A stretch of DNA of 64,000 nucleotides from Evansella vedderi (GTDB lineage Bacteria; Bacillota; Bacilli; Bacillales; Salisediminibacteriaceae). Location: NCBI RefSeq assembly GCF_030813435.1, contig NZ_JAUSUG010000013.1, positions 62,001 through 126,000 of the forward strand. The letters run 5' to 3'. Below, one piece after another: positions 37,217 to 46,905 of the stretch. A program made the translations under genes and the position numbers. The notes beneath the pieces are model-generated. The model worked only from the letters and a program-made list of their open reading frames with translations, did not search any database and was not told where the DNA came from. How positions within the stretch are numbered: the stretch's first letter is position 1; each line of letters starts with the position of its first letter.

Positions 37217-38719
37217 ATGAAATACGTAATTGGTGTGGACTTAGGAACGAGTGCAGTAAAAGTTATTCTAATGAATGAAAAAGGTGAAGTATGTAACGAA
37301 GTTTCCAAGTCATATCCCCTTATTCAAGAAAAGTCAGGATACAGTGAGCAAGATCCGAATGAATGGGTAGAGAAAACAACAGCCGCATTAAAGGAGTTAG
37401 TTAAGCAATTTAACGGAGAAGTAACAGCTATTGAAGGGATTAGCTTTTCTGGACAAATGCACGGACTAGTATTATTAGATGGAGAAAAAGAAGTATTACG
37501 TCATGCGATTCTATGGAATGATACAAGAACAACAGAGCAGTGCCAGCAAATTTATAGTGCTGTAGGTGAAAAACGATTATTAGAAATTACAAAAAACCCA
37601 GCTTTGGAAGGATTTACTTTACCTAAACTCCTTTGGGTAAAGCAATATGAAAGTGAAATTCTAGAAAAGGCTTCTGTTTTTGTTTTACCAAAGGACTACC
37701 TCCGATATAAGATGTCTGGACAAATTCATATGGATTATTCTGATGCAGCAGGTACGCTTCTTTTAAATGTTGCAGATAAATCATGGAGCGCTGAAATATG
37801 CGACCTAGTAGGAATTGATAAAAGTCTTTGTCCTCCATTAGTAGAGTCCCATGAGCTAGTAGGAACTATTACGGAAAGTTTTGCTGCAGAAACTGGATTA
37901 GCTCCAACAACAAAAGTATTTGCAGGAGGAGCAGATAACGCTTGTGGTGCTATTGGATCAGGAATTTTAACTGATGGTAAAACATTATGCAGTATTGGAA
38001 CCTCTGGTGTTGTTCTTTCTTATGAAGAAACGAAAGATCGCAATTTTGATGGAAAAGTTCACTACTTTAACCACGGTCAAGAAGATGCTTTTTATACAAT
38101 GGGTGTAACATTAGCTGCCGGTTATAGCTTAAGCTGGTTCAAAGATACATTTGCAAAGGACGAAGCGTTTGAATCTCTTTTAGAAGGTTTAGAGAAAGTA
38201 CCTGTTGGAGCGAATGGTCTTCTTTTCACCCCATACTTAGTAGGGGAGAGGACTCCACATGCGGATGCAGTTATACGTGGGAGCTTTATTGGAATGGACG
38301 CTTCTCATAAACGTATTGATTTTGCCCGTGCCGTTATTGAGGGGATCACCTTTTCATTAAATGAGTCTATAGACATTTTCAGAGAAAGTGGAAAAACAAT
38401 CGACACAATTATTTCCATCGGCGGAGGAGCGAAAAATGAAACGTGGCTCCAAATTCAAGCAGATGTATTTAATGCTAAAATTGTGAAGCTTTCTAGTGAA
38501 CAAGGGCCAGCAGTTGGTGCTGCCATGCTAGCAGCATATGGTTCAGGATTATTTAATTCCTTGCAAGAATGTGCAGAAGTATTTACAGCAGAAGAAACAT
38601 CTTATGAACCAATTCCTGAAAATGTAGATAAATATCAACAATTATTCAAACTGTACAAAGACGTATATGAAAAAACAAAAGACTTAAATGAAGGATTAAA
38701 AGGTTTTCGTAAAAATTAA
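37217..38719 (+). CDS. xylB: Xylulokinase
   Basis: The 500-residue FGGY-family kinase phosphorylates D-xylulose to xylulose-5-phosphate. It has the N-terminal GVDLGTSAVKVILM, ISFSGQMHGLVLLD and the catalytic aspartate in FAGGADNACGAIGSG. It is the second step after xylA. Its product goes to the transketolase and transaldolase encoded downstream. Confidence 0.95.
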   Translation: MKYVIGVDLGTSAVKVILMNEKGEVCNEVSKSYPLIQEKSGYSEQDPNEWVEKTTAALKELVKQFNGEVTAIEGISFSGQMHGLVLLDGEKEVLRHAILWNDTRTTEQCQQIYSAVGEKRLLEITKNPALEGFTLPKLLWVKQYESEILEKASVFVLPKDYLRYKMSGQIHMDYSDAAGTLLLNVADKSWSAEICDLVGIDKSLCPPLVESHELVGTITESFAAETGLAPTTKVFAGGADNACGAIGSGILTDGKTLCSIGTSGVVLSYEETKDRNFDGKVHYFNHGQEDAFYTMGVTLAAGYSLSWFKDTFAKDEAFESLLEGLEKVPVGANGLLFTPYLVGERTPHADAVIRGSFIGMDASHKRIDFARAVIEGITFSLNESIDIFRESGKTIDTIISIGGGAKNETWLQIQADVFNAKIVKLSSEQGPAVGAAMLAAYGSGLFNSLQECAEVFTAEETSYEPIPENVDKYQQLFKLYKDVYEKTKDLNEGLKGFRKN

Positions 38720-38720
38720 T

Positions 38721-38950
38721 GGCTGTTTTCGCAAAAATTTTTGATTTTTAAAGCTTGGAGTACCGAAAGGCGGCGACTCCAACCAGGACGGTGACATTAC
38801 GTCGTTGCCCACAAGCGGAGCCTGAAAAGCTTCCCCGAGTAAGTTTGCTTCGAGTAATCGCAGACGCAGGACGTGGGCTGTTTTTAGGCGTAATTGGTCC
38901 GCCTGTAGCGTAGCCAAGCCATAGTAATTTGCTAAAACAACAAACTTTTA
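38721..38950 (+). repeat. Modular GC-rich repeat (GCTTGG-ended subtype)
   Basis: It begins two bases after the xylB stop with GGCTGTTTTCGCAAA, has AAGCTTGGAGTACCGAAAGG, then the modules GACGGTGACATTACGTCGTT and GTAATTGGTCCGCCTGTAGC. It ends with CCAAGCC and AACAACAAACTTT. The outer hairpin pair is ATTACGTC/GGCGTAAT here, so one arm has mutated to a G-T pair. Confidence 0.75.
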
Positions 38951-39004
38951 GATAATAGCTAAATAATAAAGTAAGGTAAAGTTCACGACTAGAGGTGAAG
39001 AACT

Positions 39005-40084
39005 TTGAAAATGACATTTAGGTGGTTTGGCGAAGGAAACGACTCTGTAAGTTTAAACCACATTAAACATATACCTGGCGTTGAAGGAATTGTTTGGGCA
39101 CTTCATGATGTACCGGCCGGAGAAGAGTGGCCAATGGATAAAATATTGGAGATAAAAGAGCAAGCTGAAGCCCATGGACTTAATATTGATGTTGTAGAGA
39201 GCGTGAATATCCATGAGGATATTAAGCTCGGATTACCGACTCGAGATAAATATATTGAAAACTATAAGAAAACAATTGAAAAGCTAGGAAAGGTTGGAGT
39301 AAAGGTTATTTGCTATAACTTTATGCCTGTATTTGATTGGACGAGAACGAACTTATTTCAAGAATTAGAGGATGGCTCTACGGCACTTTTTTATGAAAAA
39401 GCCATTGTAGACGATATGGATCCTATAGAGCTCGTTTCTACTATTTCTAATAATCCAGACTTTACTATGCCTGGATGGGAACCAGAGAGACTGGAGCATT
39501 TAACAGATTTATTTCAGGCATATAAGGAAGTTTCCGAAGTGGATTTGTGGAACAATCTTCACTATTTTTTAGAGGCAATTATTCCTGTAGCAGCGGAGAA
39601 TGACATTAAAATGGCAATTCATCCAGATGATCCACCATGGCCTATTTTCGGATTGCCTAGAATTATAACGAGTCAAGAAAATATAAGACGGCTCTTAAAC
39701 CTTATTGATAGTCCGTATAATGGAGTAACTTTATGCAGTGGCTCTTTAGGTGCTAATCCAGAAAATAATGTAGCTGAAATGGTAAGAGAATTTGCTGACC
39801 GCATTCCTTTTGCCCACATCCGTAATGTCAAGGTATACGAGAATGGAGATTTCATTGAAACTTCCCATAGAAGTGAGGACGGGTCTGTCGATATTCTTGA
39901 AATTATGAAAGCTTATCACGATATTGGTTTCAAAGGATATGCTAGACCAGACCACGGAAGACATATCTGGGATGAAAAATGCAGACCAGGATATGGACTA
40001 TACGACAGAGGCTTAGGAATTATGTATTTATGGGGAATTTGGGATAGTCTAAATAGATATAAAGAACAGGGGGATGTAAAATGA
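39005..40084 (+). CDS. uxuA: D-mannonate dehydratase
   Basis: The 359-residue TIM-barrel enzyme converts D-mannonate to 2-keto-3-deoxygluconate. Typical segments are [44 protein letters not shown] and FAHIRNVK. The TTG start at 39005 is chosen because GAGGTG lies eight bases upstream. The ATG six bases further is the alternative. Its TGA overlaps the next gene by four bases. It serves glucuronate released by AguA. Confidence 0.94.
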   Translation: MKMTFRWFGEGNDSVSLNHIKHIPGVEGIVWALHDVPAGEEWPMDKILEIKEQAEAHGLNIDVVESVNIHEDIKLGLPTRDKYIENYKKTIEKLGKVGVKVICYNFMPVFDWTRTNLFQELEDGSTALFYEKAIVDDMDPIELVSTISNNPDFTMPGWEPERLEHLTDLFQAYKEVSEVDLWNNLHYFLEAIIPVAAENDIKMAIHPDDPPWPIFGLPRIITSQENIRRLLNLIDSPYNGVTLCSGSLGANPENNVAEMVREFADRIPFAHIRNVKVYENGDFIETSHRSEDGSVDILEIMKAYHDIGFKGYARPDHGRHIWDEKCRPGYGLYDRGLGIMYLWGIWDSLNRYKEQGDVK

Positions 40085-40929
40085 TAACCCTTAACGAGAA
40101 TATAAAAGGAAAAGTAGCTGTTATCACTGGAGGAGGCGGCGTCCTTTGTGGTGCAATGGCAAAGGAATTAGCCCGTCACGGTGTAAAAGTAGCCATCCTT
40201 AATAGAACTGCAGCAAAAGGTGAAGTAGTTGCACAAGAAATTAGAGATGCTGGTGGAGAAGCATTAGCTATTGCTTGTGATGTAGTAGACGTAGAAAGTG
40301 TTAAAAGGGCTGAGGAGATCGTTTCTAAGGAGTATGGTCCGTGTGATATTTTAATCAATGGTGCAGGAGGCAATCACCCTGACGGATCCACAACAAATGA
40401 AACATTAAATGTAAAAGATATAGATGACCCGTCTGTAAAGTCCTTTTTTGATTTAACATTTGAAGGATTTAATCATGTATTTAACTTAAATATTATTGGT
40501 ACAGTGATCCCAACTCAAATTTTTACGAAAAAAATGATCGAGCGAAAAGGTGCAATCGTTATAAATATATCTTCTATGGCTGCTCCAAGTCCAATGACAA
40601 AGGTACCAGCTTATGGTGCTGCAAAAGCAGGGATTGATAACTTTACACAATGGCTGGCTGTCCATATGGCCCCAGTCGGTGTACGTGTCAATGCCATTTC
40701 ACCTGGATTCTTCTTAACAGAGCAAAACCGAAGACTCCTTACGAACGAAGACGGTTCATTAACGGAGCGTTCTGAAAAAATACTATCACACACGCCAATG
40801 AAGCGATTTGGTTCACCAGAAGATCTACTCGGAACGTTAATATGGTTAGCCGATGAGAATATGTCTGGATTCGTTACTGGAATTTCTGTTCCTGTTGATG
40901 GCGGTTTTATGGCTTATCCAGGAGTTTAA
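40081..40929 (+). CDS. uxuB: D-mannonate oxidoreductase, SDR type
   Basis: The 282-residue short-chain dehydrogenase has the Rossmann motif [28 protein letters not shown], and the catalytic YxxxK in AYGAAKAG. It should reduce D-fructuronate to D-mannonate with NAD(P)H, the step before UxuA. It belongs to the SDR type of UxuB found in Bacillus (YjmF-like), not the long-chain E. coli type. It is translationally coupled to uxuA. The preceding enzyme, uronate isomerase UxaC, is not in the window. Confidence 0.85.
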   Translation: MITLNENIKGKVAVITGGGGVLCGAMAKELARHGVKVAILNRTAAKGEVVAQEIRDAGGEALAIACDVVDVESVKRAEEIVSKEYGPCDILINGAGGNHPDGSTTNETLNVKDIDDPSVKSFFDLTFEGFNHVFNLNIIGTVIPTQIFTKKMIERKGAIVINISSMAAPSPMTKVPAYGAAKAGIDNFTQWLAVHMAPVGVRVNAISPGFFLTEQNRRLLTNEDGSLTERSEKILSHTPMKRFGSPEDLLGTLIWLADENMSGFVTGISVPVDGGFMAYPGV

Positions 40930-40987
40930 GTTTTACGGTTAATGATTGTTTGGAGGAAAGTAGAAAACATTCATCCATGAAGATTGA

Positions 40988-41134
40988 AAAAAATTAACAT
41001 TTCGTTCTGATAATGCAGTAGAAATAACGAAAGTTGGCTTTAAGGATTATGTAGCAAAGCTATCGGAAGTAAGTGAAATGACGATTAATAGTTATGTAAA
41101 TGCCGCGGATTATTTTAATATTGAAGTAGAATAA
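40988..41134 (+). pseudogene. Unassigned C-terminal gene remnant
   Basis: An open frame from 40988 to TAA at 41132-41134 gives a coding-looking peptide (RSDNAVEITKVGFKDY, VAKLSEVSEMTINSYVNAAD). It has no start codon and is closed upstream by TGA at 40985. A one-base change in the A-run near 40986-40993 would join it to ATG 40977. It may be the tail of a lost sugar-acid gene or a short frameshifted gene. I do not recognise it. Confidence 0.4.
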
Positions 41135-41191
41135 TAGTTATTGGTGATTTATAGATAAAAAATTAAATACAACAAATGAGGAGTGTTCATT

Positions 41192-41839
41192 ATGAAATTT
41201 TTCCTAGATACTGGTAATATTGACGAAATTAAAAGAATTGCAAAATTAGGCTTAGTGGATGGTGTAACGACAAACCCAACTTTAATCGCGAAAGAAGGCC
41301 GCCCATTTAAGGAAATTATTAAAGAAATCTGTGAAGTAGTAGATGGCCCTGTAAGTGCTGAAGTTATTGGATTAACAGTAGAAGAAATGGTTAGTGAAGC
41401 TGAGGAATTAGCAGCGTGGGCTCCAAATGTAGTGATTAAACTTCCAATGACAGAAGCAGGACTAGAAGCAACGTATGAGTTAACTCAGCGAGGAATTAAA
41501 ACAAATGTAACGCTAGTTTTCTCCGCTGCACAAGGTTTGATGGCAGCAAAAGCAGGAGCTACATACATCAGCCCATTTGTAGGTCGGTTAGATGACATCG
41601 GTACGGAGGGGATGTCACTAGTAAGAGATTTAAAAACGATTCTAGCAAACTATGGTTTCGAAACAGAAATCATTGCTGCAAGTATCCGCAACATTGACCA
41701 TGTTGAGAAAACTGCAATTGCAGGTGCTGATATAGCAACCATCCCAGGATCATTATTACCTAAACTATGGAAGCATCCTTTAACAGACAAAGGTATCGAA
41801 CAATTCTTAGCAGACTGGGAAACCGTACCCAAGGTGTAA
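41192..41839 (+). CDS. tal: Transaldolase (short, TalC/Fsa-like type)
   Basis: The 215-residue protein belongs to the short transaldolase group. It has [27 protein letters not shown], the Schiff-base lysine in VVIKLPMT, and FVGRLDDIG. The ATG at 41192 is correctly spaced from GAGGAG. A GTG at 41183 overlaps the site. It belongs to the pentose phosphate branch serving xylose, with transketolase next. Element B4 starts inside its stop-codon region. Confidence 0.93.
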   Translation: MKFFLDTGNIDEIKRIAKLGLVDGVTTNPTLIAKEGRPFKEIIKEICEVVDGPVSAEVIGLTVEEMVSEAEELAAWAPNVVIKLPMTEAGLEATYELTQRGIKTNVTLVFSAAQGLMAAKAGATYISPFVGRLDDIGTEGMSLVRDLKTILANYGFETEIIAASIRNIDHVEKTAIAGADIATIPGSLLPKLWKHPLTDKGIEQFLADWETVPKV

Positions 41840-42006
41840 ATTACCAAAGGCCGTACTTTGCCTTTGGTAATTTACACCGGCACGTTGGTGAAGTCGTCGC
41901 ACTCATTTAAAAGTCTTTTATGAGCGTACTTCTCATAAAAGACGCGCGACGAGCGAAACCAACGTAAAAAAAAAGGCCGTACTTTGCCTTTGGTAATTTA
42001 CACCGG
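41833..42006 (+). repeat. 3'-end structured element B4 with exact 35-bp direct repeat
   Basis: GGTGTAAATTACCAAAGG (41833-41850) is perfectly complementary to CCTTTGGTAATTTACACC (41861-41878). The 35 bp at 41846-41880 are repeated exactly at 41972-42006, so the same left arm can pair with a second, distal complement (41987-42004). Between them is a nested stem: ACGTTGGT/ACCAACGT outside, GTCGTCGC with GCGACGA inside, and a perfect 12-bp GTCTTTTATGAG/CTCATAAAAGAC tip. The layout is that of B1 and B2, although the arms have unrelated sequence. Confidence 0.8.
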
Positions 42007-42059
42007 AAACTCTAAATCTCCAAAACAAATATATATCCTTAGCAGGAGGAAAGAACAAA

Positions 42060-44075
42060 ATGACAAAAGTAGCAACTTCAATTGAACAATTAGCAGTAAA
42101 TAGTATTCGAACATTATCCATTGATATGGTAGAAAAGGCGAACTCAGGCCATCCTGGTATGCCAATGGGAGCGGCGCCTATGGCCTACGAATTATGGGCA
42201 AACCATATGAAGCACAATCCAACGAATCCAAATTTCTTTGACCGCGACCGGTTTGTTCTATCCGCAGGACACGGATCAGCCTTACTCTACAGCTTGCTTC
42301 ATTTAACAGGATATGATTTACCGTTAGAGGAATTAAAGAACTTTAGACAATGGGGAAGTAAAACCCCAGGTCACCCTGAGTTCGGTCATACCGTAGGGGT
42401 TGAGGCAACGACAGGTCCACTTGGACAAGGAATCTCTACAGCAGTAGGTATGGCAATGGCAGAAGCACATTTAGCAGCTACTTATAACCGGGAAAATTTC
42501 ACTCTAGTAGACCACTATACGTATACCATTTGCGGTGACGGTGATTTAATGGAAGGAATTGCTTCCGAAGCAGCATCCATGGCAGGTCATATGGGACTAG
42601 GAAAATTAGTCGTTTTATACGATTCCAATGACATTTCTTTAGATGGAGATCTCCATATGTCCTTCACGGAAAATGTGGAGCAACGCTTTAAATCCTACGG
42701 ATGGCATTATATCCGAGTTGAGGATGGAACCGACCTTACCTCTATCGGAAAAGCAATTGAAGCAGCAAAAGCTGAAGTAGCTCGCCCTACGCTAATTGAA
42801 GTTCGCACTGTTATCGGTTACGGGAGCCCAAATAAATCGGGGAAATCAGCTTCTCACGGATCACCCCTAGGTACAGATGAAGTAAGCTTAACGAAACAAG
42901 CATACGGATGGGAACACGAAGCCTTTGAAGTACCAGCAGTAGTTCGTGACCACTTCAAAAAAGTAGTACAAAAAGGACAAGCTGAGGAAGCTGAATGGAA
43001 CAATAAATTAGCACAATATAAAGAAACATATCCAGAGCTTGCATCACAGTTCGAACAAGCAATCAGCGGTCAATTACCAGAAGGCTGGGACAAAGACCTG
43101 CCATTATATGATGTCGACGCTCCAAAAATGGCCACTCGTCAATCATCTGGAGCAGCACTTAACGCTATCGCCAAAAATCTGCCGACAGTTTTCGGTGGCT
43201 CCGCTGACCTAGCTGGATCGAATAATACAACTCTAAAAGGCTTACCGATTTTTAATAAAGAAGATTACGCAGGAAGAAATGTATGGTTTGGAGTAAGGGA
43301 ACATGCCATGGGAGCAGCGTTAAATGGATTATCCCTTCACGGTGGTGTACGTCCGTATGGAGGAACTTTCTTTGTTTTCTCTGACTACCTAAGACCATCG
43401 ATCCGTTTAGCAGCTATGATGAATCAGCCTGTCGTATATGTCCTAACTCATGACAGTATTGCTGTTGGAGAAGATGGACCGACACATGAGCCAGTAGAGC
43501 AGCTACCTTCTCTAAGGGTAATTCCTGGTTTAACGGTACTTCGTCCTGCAGATGCAAATGAAACAACAGAAGCATATCGTTATGCTTTCGAGCAAAAGGA
43601 ATCACCTGTGGCAATGGTACTTACTCGCCAAGCATTGCCTGTACTAGAAGGCTCTAAAGAACTTGCACATGAAGGAGTAAGAAAAGGAGCTTATGTCATC
43701 TCCGATTCTGACAGAGAGGCCGACGTGATTTTACTAGCAACTGGTTCAGAGGTAAGCCTTGCAGTAGCTGCAAAAGAAGAGTTGACAAAGCAAGGGGTTG
43801 CTGTACGTGTTGTAAGTATGCCTAGCTGGGAATTATTTGAAAAACAATCAGGTGAGTATAAAGAGTCCGTACTACCATCTTCGATTAAAGCAAGGGTTGC
43901 CATTGAGATGGCCGCACCACTAGGGTGGGAACGCTATGTAGGTGACAAAGGAAAAGTAATTGGAATCCATACTTTCGGTGCTTCCGCTCCAGGAAACGTA
44001 GTGTTAAAAGAATATGGATTTAGTGTAGAAAATGTAATAGTTAATGTGGAAGAAGTATTAAAAGGTAACGAATAG
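42060..44075 (+). CDS. tkt: Transketolase
   Basis: The 671-residue TPP enzyme has [15 protein letters not shown], the TPP-binding [19 protein letters not shown], and the C-terminal pyrimidine domain [14 protein letters not shown]. With Tal it channels xylulose-5-phosphate into glycolysis. It is probably a dedicated copy for pentose growth, because it lies in the xylan island next to tal, 53 bp beyond element B4. Confidence 0.95.
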   Translation: MTKVATSIEQLAVNSIRTLSIDMVEKANSGHPGMPMGAAPMAYELWANHMKHNPTNPNFFDRDRFVLSAGHGSALLYSLLHLTGYDLPLEELKNFRQWGSKTPGHPEFGHTVGVEATTGPLGQGISTAVGMAMAEAHLAATYNRENFTLVDHYTYTICGDGDLMEGIASEAASMAGHMGLGKLVVLYDSNDISLDGDLHMSFTENVEQRFKSYGWHYIRVEDGTDLTSIGKAIEAAKAEVARPTLIEVRTVIGYGSPNKSGKSASHGSPLGTDEVSLTKQAYGWEHEAFEVPAVVRDHFKKVVQKGQAEEAEWNNKLAQYKETYPELASQFEQAISGQLPEGWDKDLPLYDVDAPKMATRQSSGAALNAIAKNLPTVFGGSADLAGSNNTTLKGLPIFNKEDYAGRNVWFGVREHAMGAALNGLSLHGGVRPYGGTFFVFSDYLRPSIRLAAMMNQPVVYVLTHDSIAVGEDGPTHEPVEQLPSLRVIPGLTVLRPADANETTEAYRYAFEQKESPVAMVLTRQALPVLEGSKELAHEGVRKGAYVISDSDREADVILLATGSEVSLAVAAKEELTKQGVAVRVVSMPSWELFEKQSGEYKESVLPSSIKARVAIEMAAPLGWERYVGDKGKVIGIHTFGASAPGNVVLKEYGFSVENVIVNVEEVLKGNE

Positions 44076-44111
44076 GAAAGTTTAATAGAGAATAAACGAT
44101 AAATTATTTTC

Positions 44112-44165
44112 GGGGGTGTCTCAAGAGGTAAAAATACCTGTTGAGTCGCCCTCTCTCTTTTTAGA
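44112..44165 (+). terminator. Terminator after tkt
   Basis: GGGTGTCTCAA and TTGAGTCGCCC pair imperfectly, with an inner GGTA/TACC extension, followed by CTCTCTCTTTTT. Confidence 0.65.
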
Positions 44166-44240
44166 AAATTGACAAATTGAACTTTATATCTTAATAATGA
44201 TTTAAACATGCATCACTTTTAATATTAGAAAGGTTGACGA

Positions 44241-45998
44241 TTGTTGTTGAAAAAATTTTCAAAATACAACACATTAAGAAATCAAATTTCTGCTGTATTT
44301 TTGTTAGTTATGTTTATTGTTTTGCTTCTAATCGGAGCTATTACGTATAATATTGTTTCCACCTTGCTTACTTCGAATGCAGAAAGACAAATTCAGCAAA
44401 CTGCTATCCAAGCAAGTAGTCACATGGATGCTCTTTATGAGCAAATTGATATGTTAACAAGTCAAGTAGCAACAGATTCTTATGTACAAGATTTATTGTA
44501 TGACGAAGTAGAAGGAGTCTCAGCCAGTTTTAACCAAAGGCAAAGTCTCATGCAATTAGTAAACTCATACCAAGCATATTTTAGAGGGGTATACTCTTTT
44601 GAATTATATTTGAGTAACTACGACCGTCTATTTCCACTAAACGAGGCAAGTTTAATAGGACGACTGGATGTAATGGCTATTCGTGACGCTAAAGATAAAA
44701 ACGGTCAACTCGTATGGGTTGGAGAGGATCCAGAGGATAGTAATTTTTTCTTGGTTTTACGACAGGTTAATCTAATTGATCGTTGGTTTTCTCCAGGTGG
44801 TTTTCTTTTAACGAGAGTAAATCGTAGTTATTTGCAGTTTAACGAACAATCTAATCCCAGAAATGAACAAGAAGAGGGGTACATGTTTCTGTTAAATAAG
44901 AATAATGAAGTAATTTATTCTAGCTCTGAAAATATGTTTGATTTAATTCCTCCTCAATATGAACAGACAGTTAAAATAAATAACGAGGAATTCCTTGTAG
45001 TAACCCATACTTCTAAATTAACCGGTTGGACTACAATGATATTAACCCCTTTATATACACTAACAGAAGATACAGATGTACTAAGAACGGCAATTCTTTT
45101 ATCTGGTGCTGTTGGATTTATTATTTTTCTATTGTCTTCATTGGTTCTCTCAACAATGATTACAAAACCAATTCAAAAATTAACGAAAACGATGAGCTTT
45201 TCAAAATTAGGTACTCTTAAACGAAATCCTAATATTTCTTCCACCGTTGAGATTAATGAATTAAACGATACCTATAATCAAATGGTAGATAGTATTAATC
45301 ATTTAATCCAAGTAGTATATGAAAAAGAAATTACTAGAAGTAGAACAGAGCTAAAAGCACTTCAAGCACAAATAAACCCACATTTTCTGTTTAACACATT
45401 AGAAGCACTTTATTGGTCTTTAGAAGAAAATGGAGAGGATGAATTAGCGGAACACGTTATTGCAATGTCTGAATTATTTCGTTATACGATAAGTACTCCC
45501 AAAAAAGACAGCGAATGGGTTCGATTAAAGGACGAGTTATCCCACATAGAAAGATACATGCGAATAATGACAATGAGATTCGGTGAACGTTTAACATGGA
45601 ATATTAAGGTCAATGAAGAAGATCTATTAACCAAAATACCTAAGCTGTTAATTCAACCTTTAGTTGAAAATGCTATATTACATGGAGTTGGAAATAAAAA
45701 AGGGGCAGGCCATGTGTCAGTTAATATAGAACGAAATATAGAAACCTCTAAACTTGTTATCAAAGTAAATGACGATGGACCAGGAATGGACAAAAACAAA
45801 GTAAACCTTCTATTAAAATCTTTAAAAGAAGGAGTAGCAGCCTCTGATAAAGGTAATGGAATGGCACTAGCTAATGTTAATAAAAGACTGCAGCTATACT
45901 ATAGTAAAGATGTTGTTAATGGTTTGGCCATTAATAGCGAAATTGGACAAGGTACCTGTGTATCATTTGAAATTCCAATGAATGGAGGGGTTGGATGA
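44241..45998 (+). CDS. Second YesM-type sensor histidine kinase
   Basis: The 585-residue membrane kinase has helices near 20-42 and 288-310 with an extracellular sensor between, then HAMP and a His_kinase domain with His381 in QINPHFLFNTLE and the ATPase motifs VENAILHG and DDGPGMD. It begins at one of three consecutive TTG codons behind GAAAGG. The stop overlaps the start of the regulator gene by four bases. The binding-protein gene of the second importer follows, so it probably senses a short xylo-oligomer. Confidence 0.88.
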   Translation: MLLKKFSKYNTLRNQISAVFLLVMFIVLLLIGAITYNIVSTLLTSNAERQIQQTAIQASSHMDALYEQIDMLTSQVATDSYVQDLLYDEVEGVSASFNQRQSLMQLVNSYQAYFRGVYSFELYLSNYDRLFPLNEASLIGRLDVMAIRDAKDKNGQLVWVGEDPEDSNFFLVLRQVNLIDRWFSPGGFLLTRVNRSYLQFNEQSNPRNEQEEGYMFLLNKNNEVIYSSSENMFDLIPPQYEQTVKINNEEFLVVTHTSKLTGWTTMILTPLYTLTEDTDVLRTAILLSGAVGFIIFLLSSLVLSTMITKPIQKLTKTMSFSKLGTLKRNPNISSTVEINELNDTYNQMVDSINHLIQVVYEKEITRSRTELKALQAQINPHFLFNTLEALYWSLEENGEDELAEHVIAMSELFRYTISTPKKDSEWVRLKDELSHIERYMRIMTMRFGERLTWNIKVNEEDLLTKIPKLLIQPLVENAILHGVGNKKGAGHVSVNIERNIETSKLVIKVNDDGPGMDKNKVNLLLKSLKEGVAASDKGNGMALANVNKRLQLYYSKDVVNGLAINSEIGQGTCVSFEIPMNGGVG

Positions 45999-46789
45999 TT
46001 AAGTCTAAAACGATATTGATAGTAGACGATGAACCAAGGACAAGAGAAGGGATAAAGAAAAAGCTGGATATATGGGCAGAAGGAAAATTAGAAATTTTAA
46101 TGGCATCTGATGGCAGTGAAGCAATGGAAATATTTAATAGAAAAAAAATAAATTTAATTATTACAGATATCCGAATGCCAGAAATGACTGGTTTACGTAT
46201 GTTAGAGTCTATAAAACAGAAGAAACAGAATCCTGTTGTTATCATTATGTCAGCATATTCTGAGTTTGATTATGCACAAGAAGCCATTCGTCTTGGTGTA
46301 GTAAATTATTTACTAAAACCTGTATCGAGTAAAAAATTAATAGAAGCTGTGGAAGAAGCTCTAGAAATAGAAGCTCTGCGTGATAGAACTGGCAGGATAG
46401 AAAATGCTATTGATCACAAGTTAATTGACTTAAAACAAATAGAATTAGAAAAGGAATCCCCCATTCAAGAAGCAATGAAATTCGTGGCCGAGAATTTACA
46501 AACCCAATTCAATTTAAAAGATGTGGCAAAACATATTCATCTTAATCCAAGTTATTTTAGTGCACTATTTAAAGAACAAACGGATTTGAATTTCAGTGAA
46601 TATGTAACAAGAAGTCGGGTTCAAAAGGCAAAAAAACTATTATTAACTACAAATTTATCTATTAATGAAATATCTGAAAAAGTGGGCTATCAAACAACGA
46701 AATACTTTATAAAAGTATTTAAAGAGTACGAAAAAATGACCCCATCCAAGTATCGAAAAGAATTTACTGATAGTGAAAGCGTATTCTAA
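45995..46789 (+). CDS. Second AraC-type response regulator
   Basis: The 264-residue protein has a receiver with DDE at 11-13, Asp58 in LIITDIRMPEM and YLLKPVS, joined directly to an AraC HTH pair (FNLKDVAKHIHLNPSYFSAL; ISEKVGYQTTKYFIKVFKE). It lacks the long middle region of the first regulator at 23134. It probably activates the binding protein and permease genes downstream. Confidence 0.9.
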   Translation: MIKSKTILIVDDEPRTREGIKKKLDIWAEGKLEILMASDGSEAMEIFNRKKINLIITDIRMPEMTGLRMLESIKQKKQNPVVIIMSAYSEFDYAQEAIRLGVVNYLLKPVSSKKLIEAVEEALEIEALRDRTGRIENAIDHKLIDLKQIELEKESPIQEAMKFVAENLQTQFNLKDVAKHIHLNPSYFSALFKEQTDLNFSEYVTRSRVQKAKKLLLTTNLSINEISEKVGYQTTKYFIKVFKEYEKMTPSKYRKEFTDSESVF

Positions 46790-46821
46790 AGATAATGGTA
46801 TTTTCCCTGAAGGTTGTTACC

Positions 46822-46871
46822 TTATTGTATTCCAATTCCGGTGCTATACTTTATTTATGGAAGCGGTAACA
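46822..46871 (+). promoter_or_regulatory. Promoter of the second importer with cre-like site
   Basis: TTATTG (46822-46827) and TATACT (46845-46850) are 17 bp apart. TGGAAGCGGTAACA at 46858-46871 matches the cre consensus at 12 of 14 positions. TGTTACC upstream and GGTAACA downstream form a wide inverted repeat that might bind the AraC-type regulator. Confidence 0.45.
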
Positions 46872-46905
46872 CTATACTACAAAAAAACTAGGGGGAATTG
46901 AAAAA

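Noticed and set aside
40977-40997. Tiny gene starting at ATG 40977
   Set aside because: It stops after six codons and is far from the nearest ribosome binding site. It is better seen as the possible 5' side of a frameshifted remnant.
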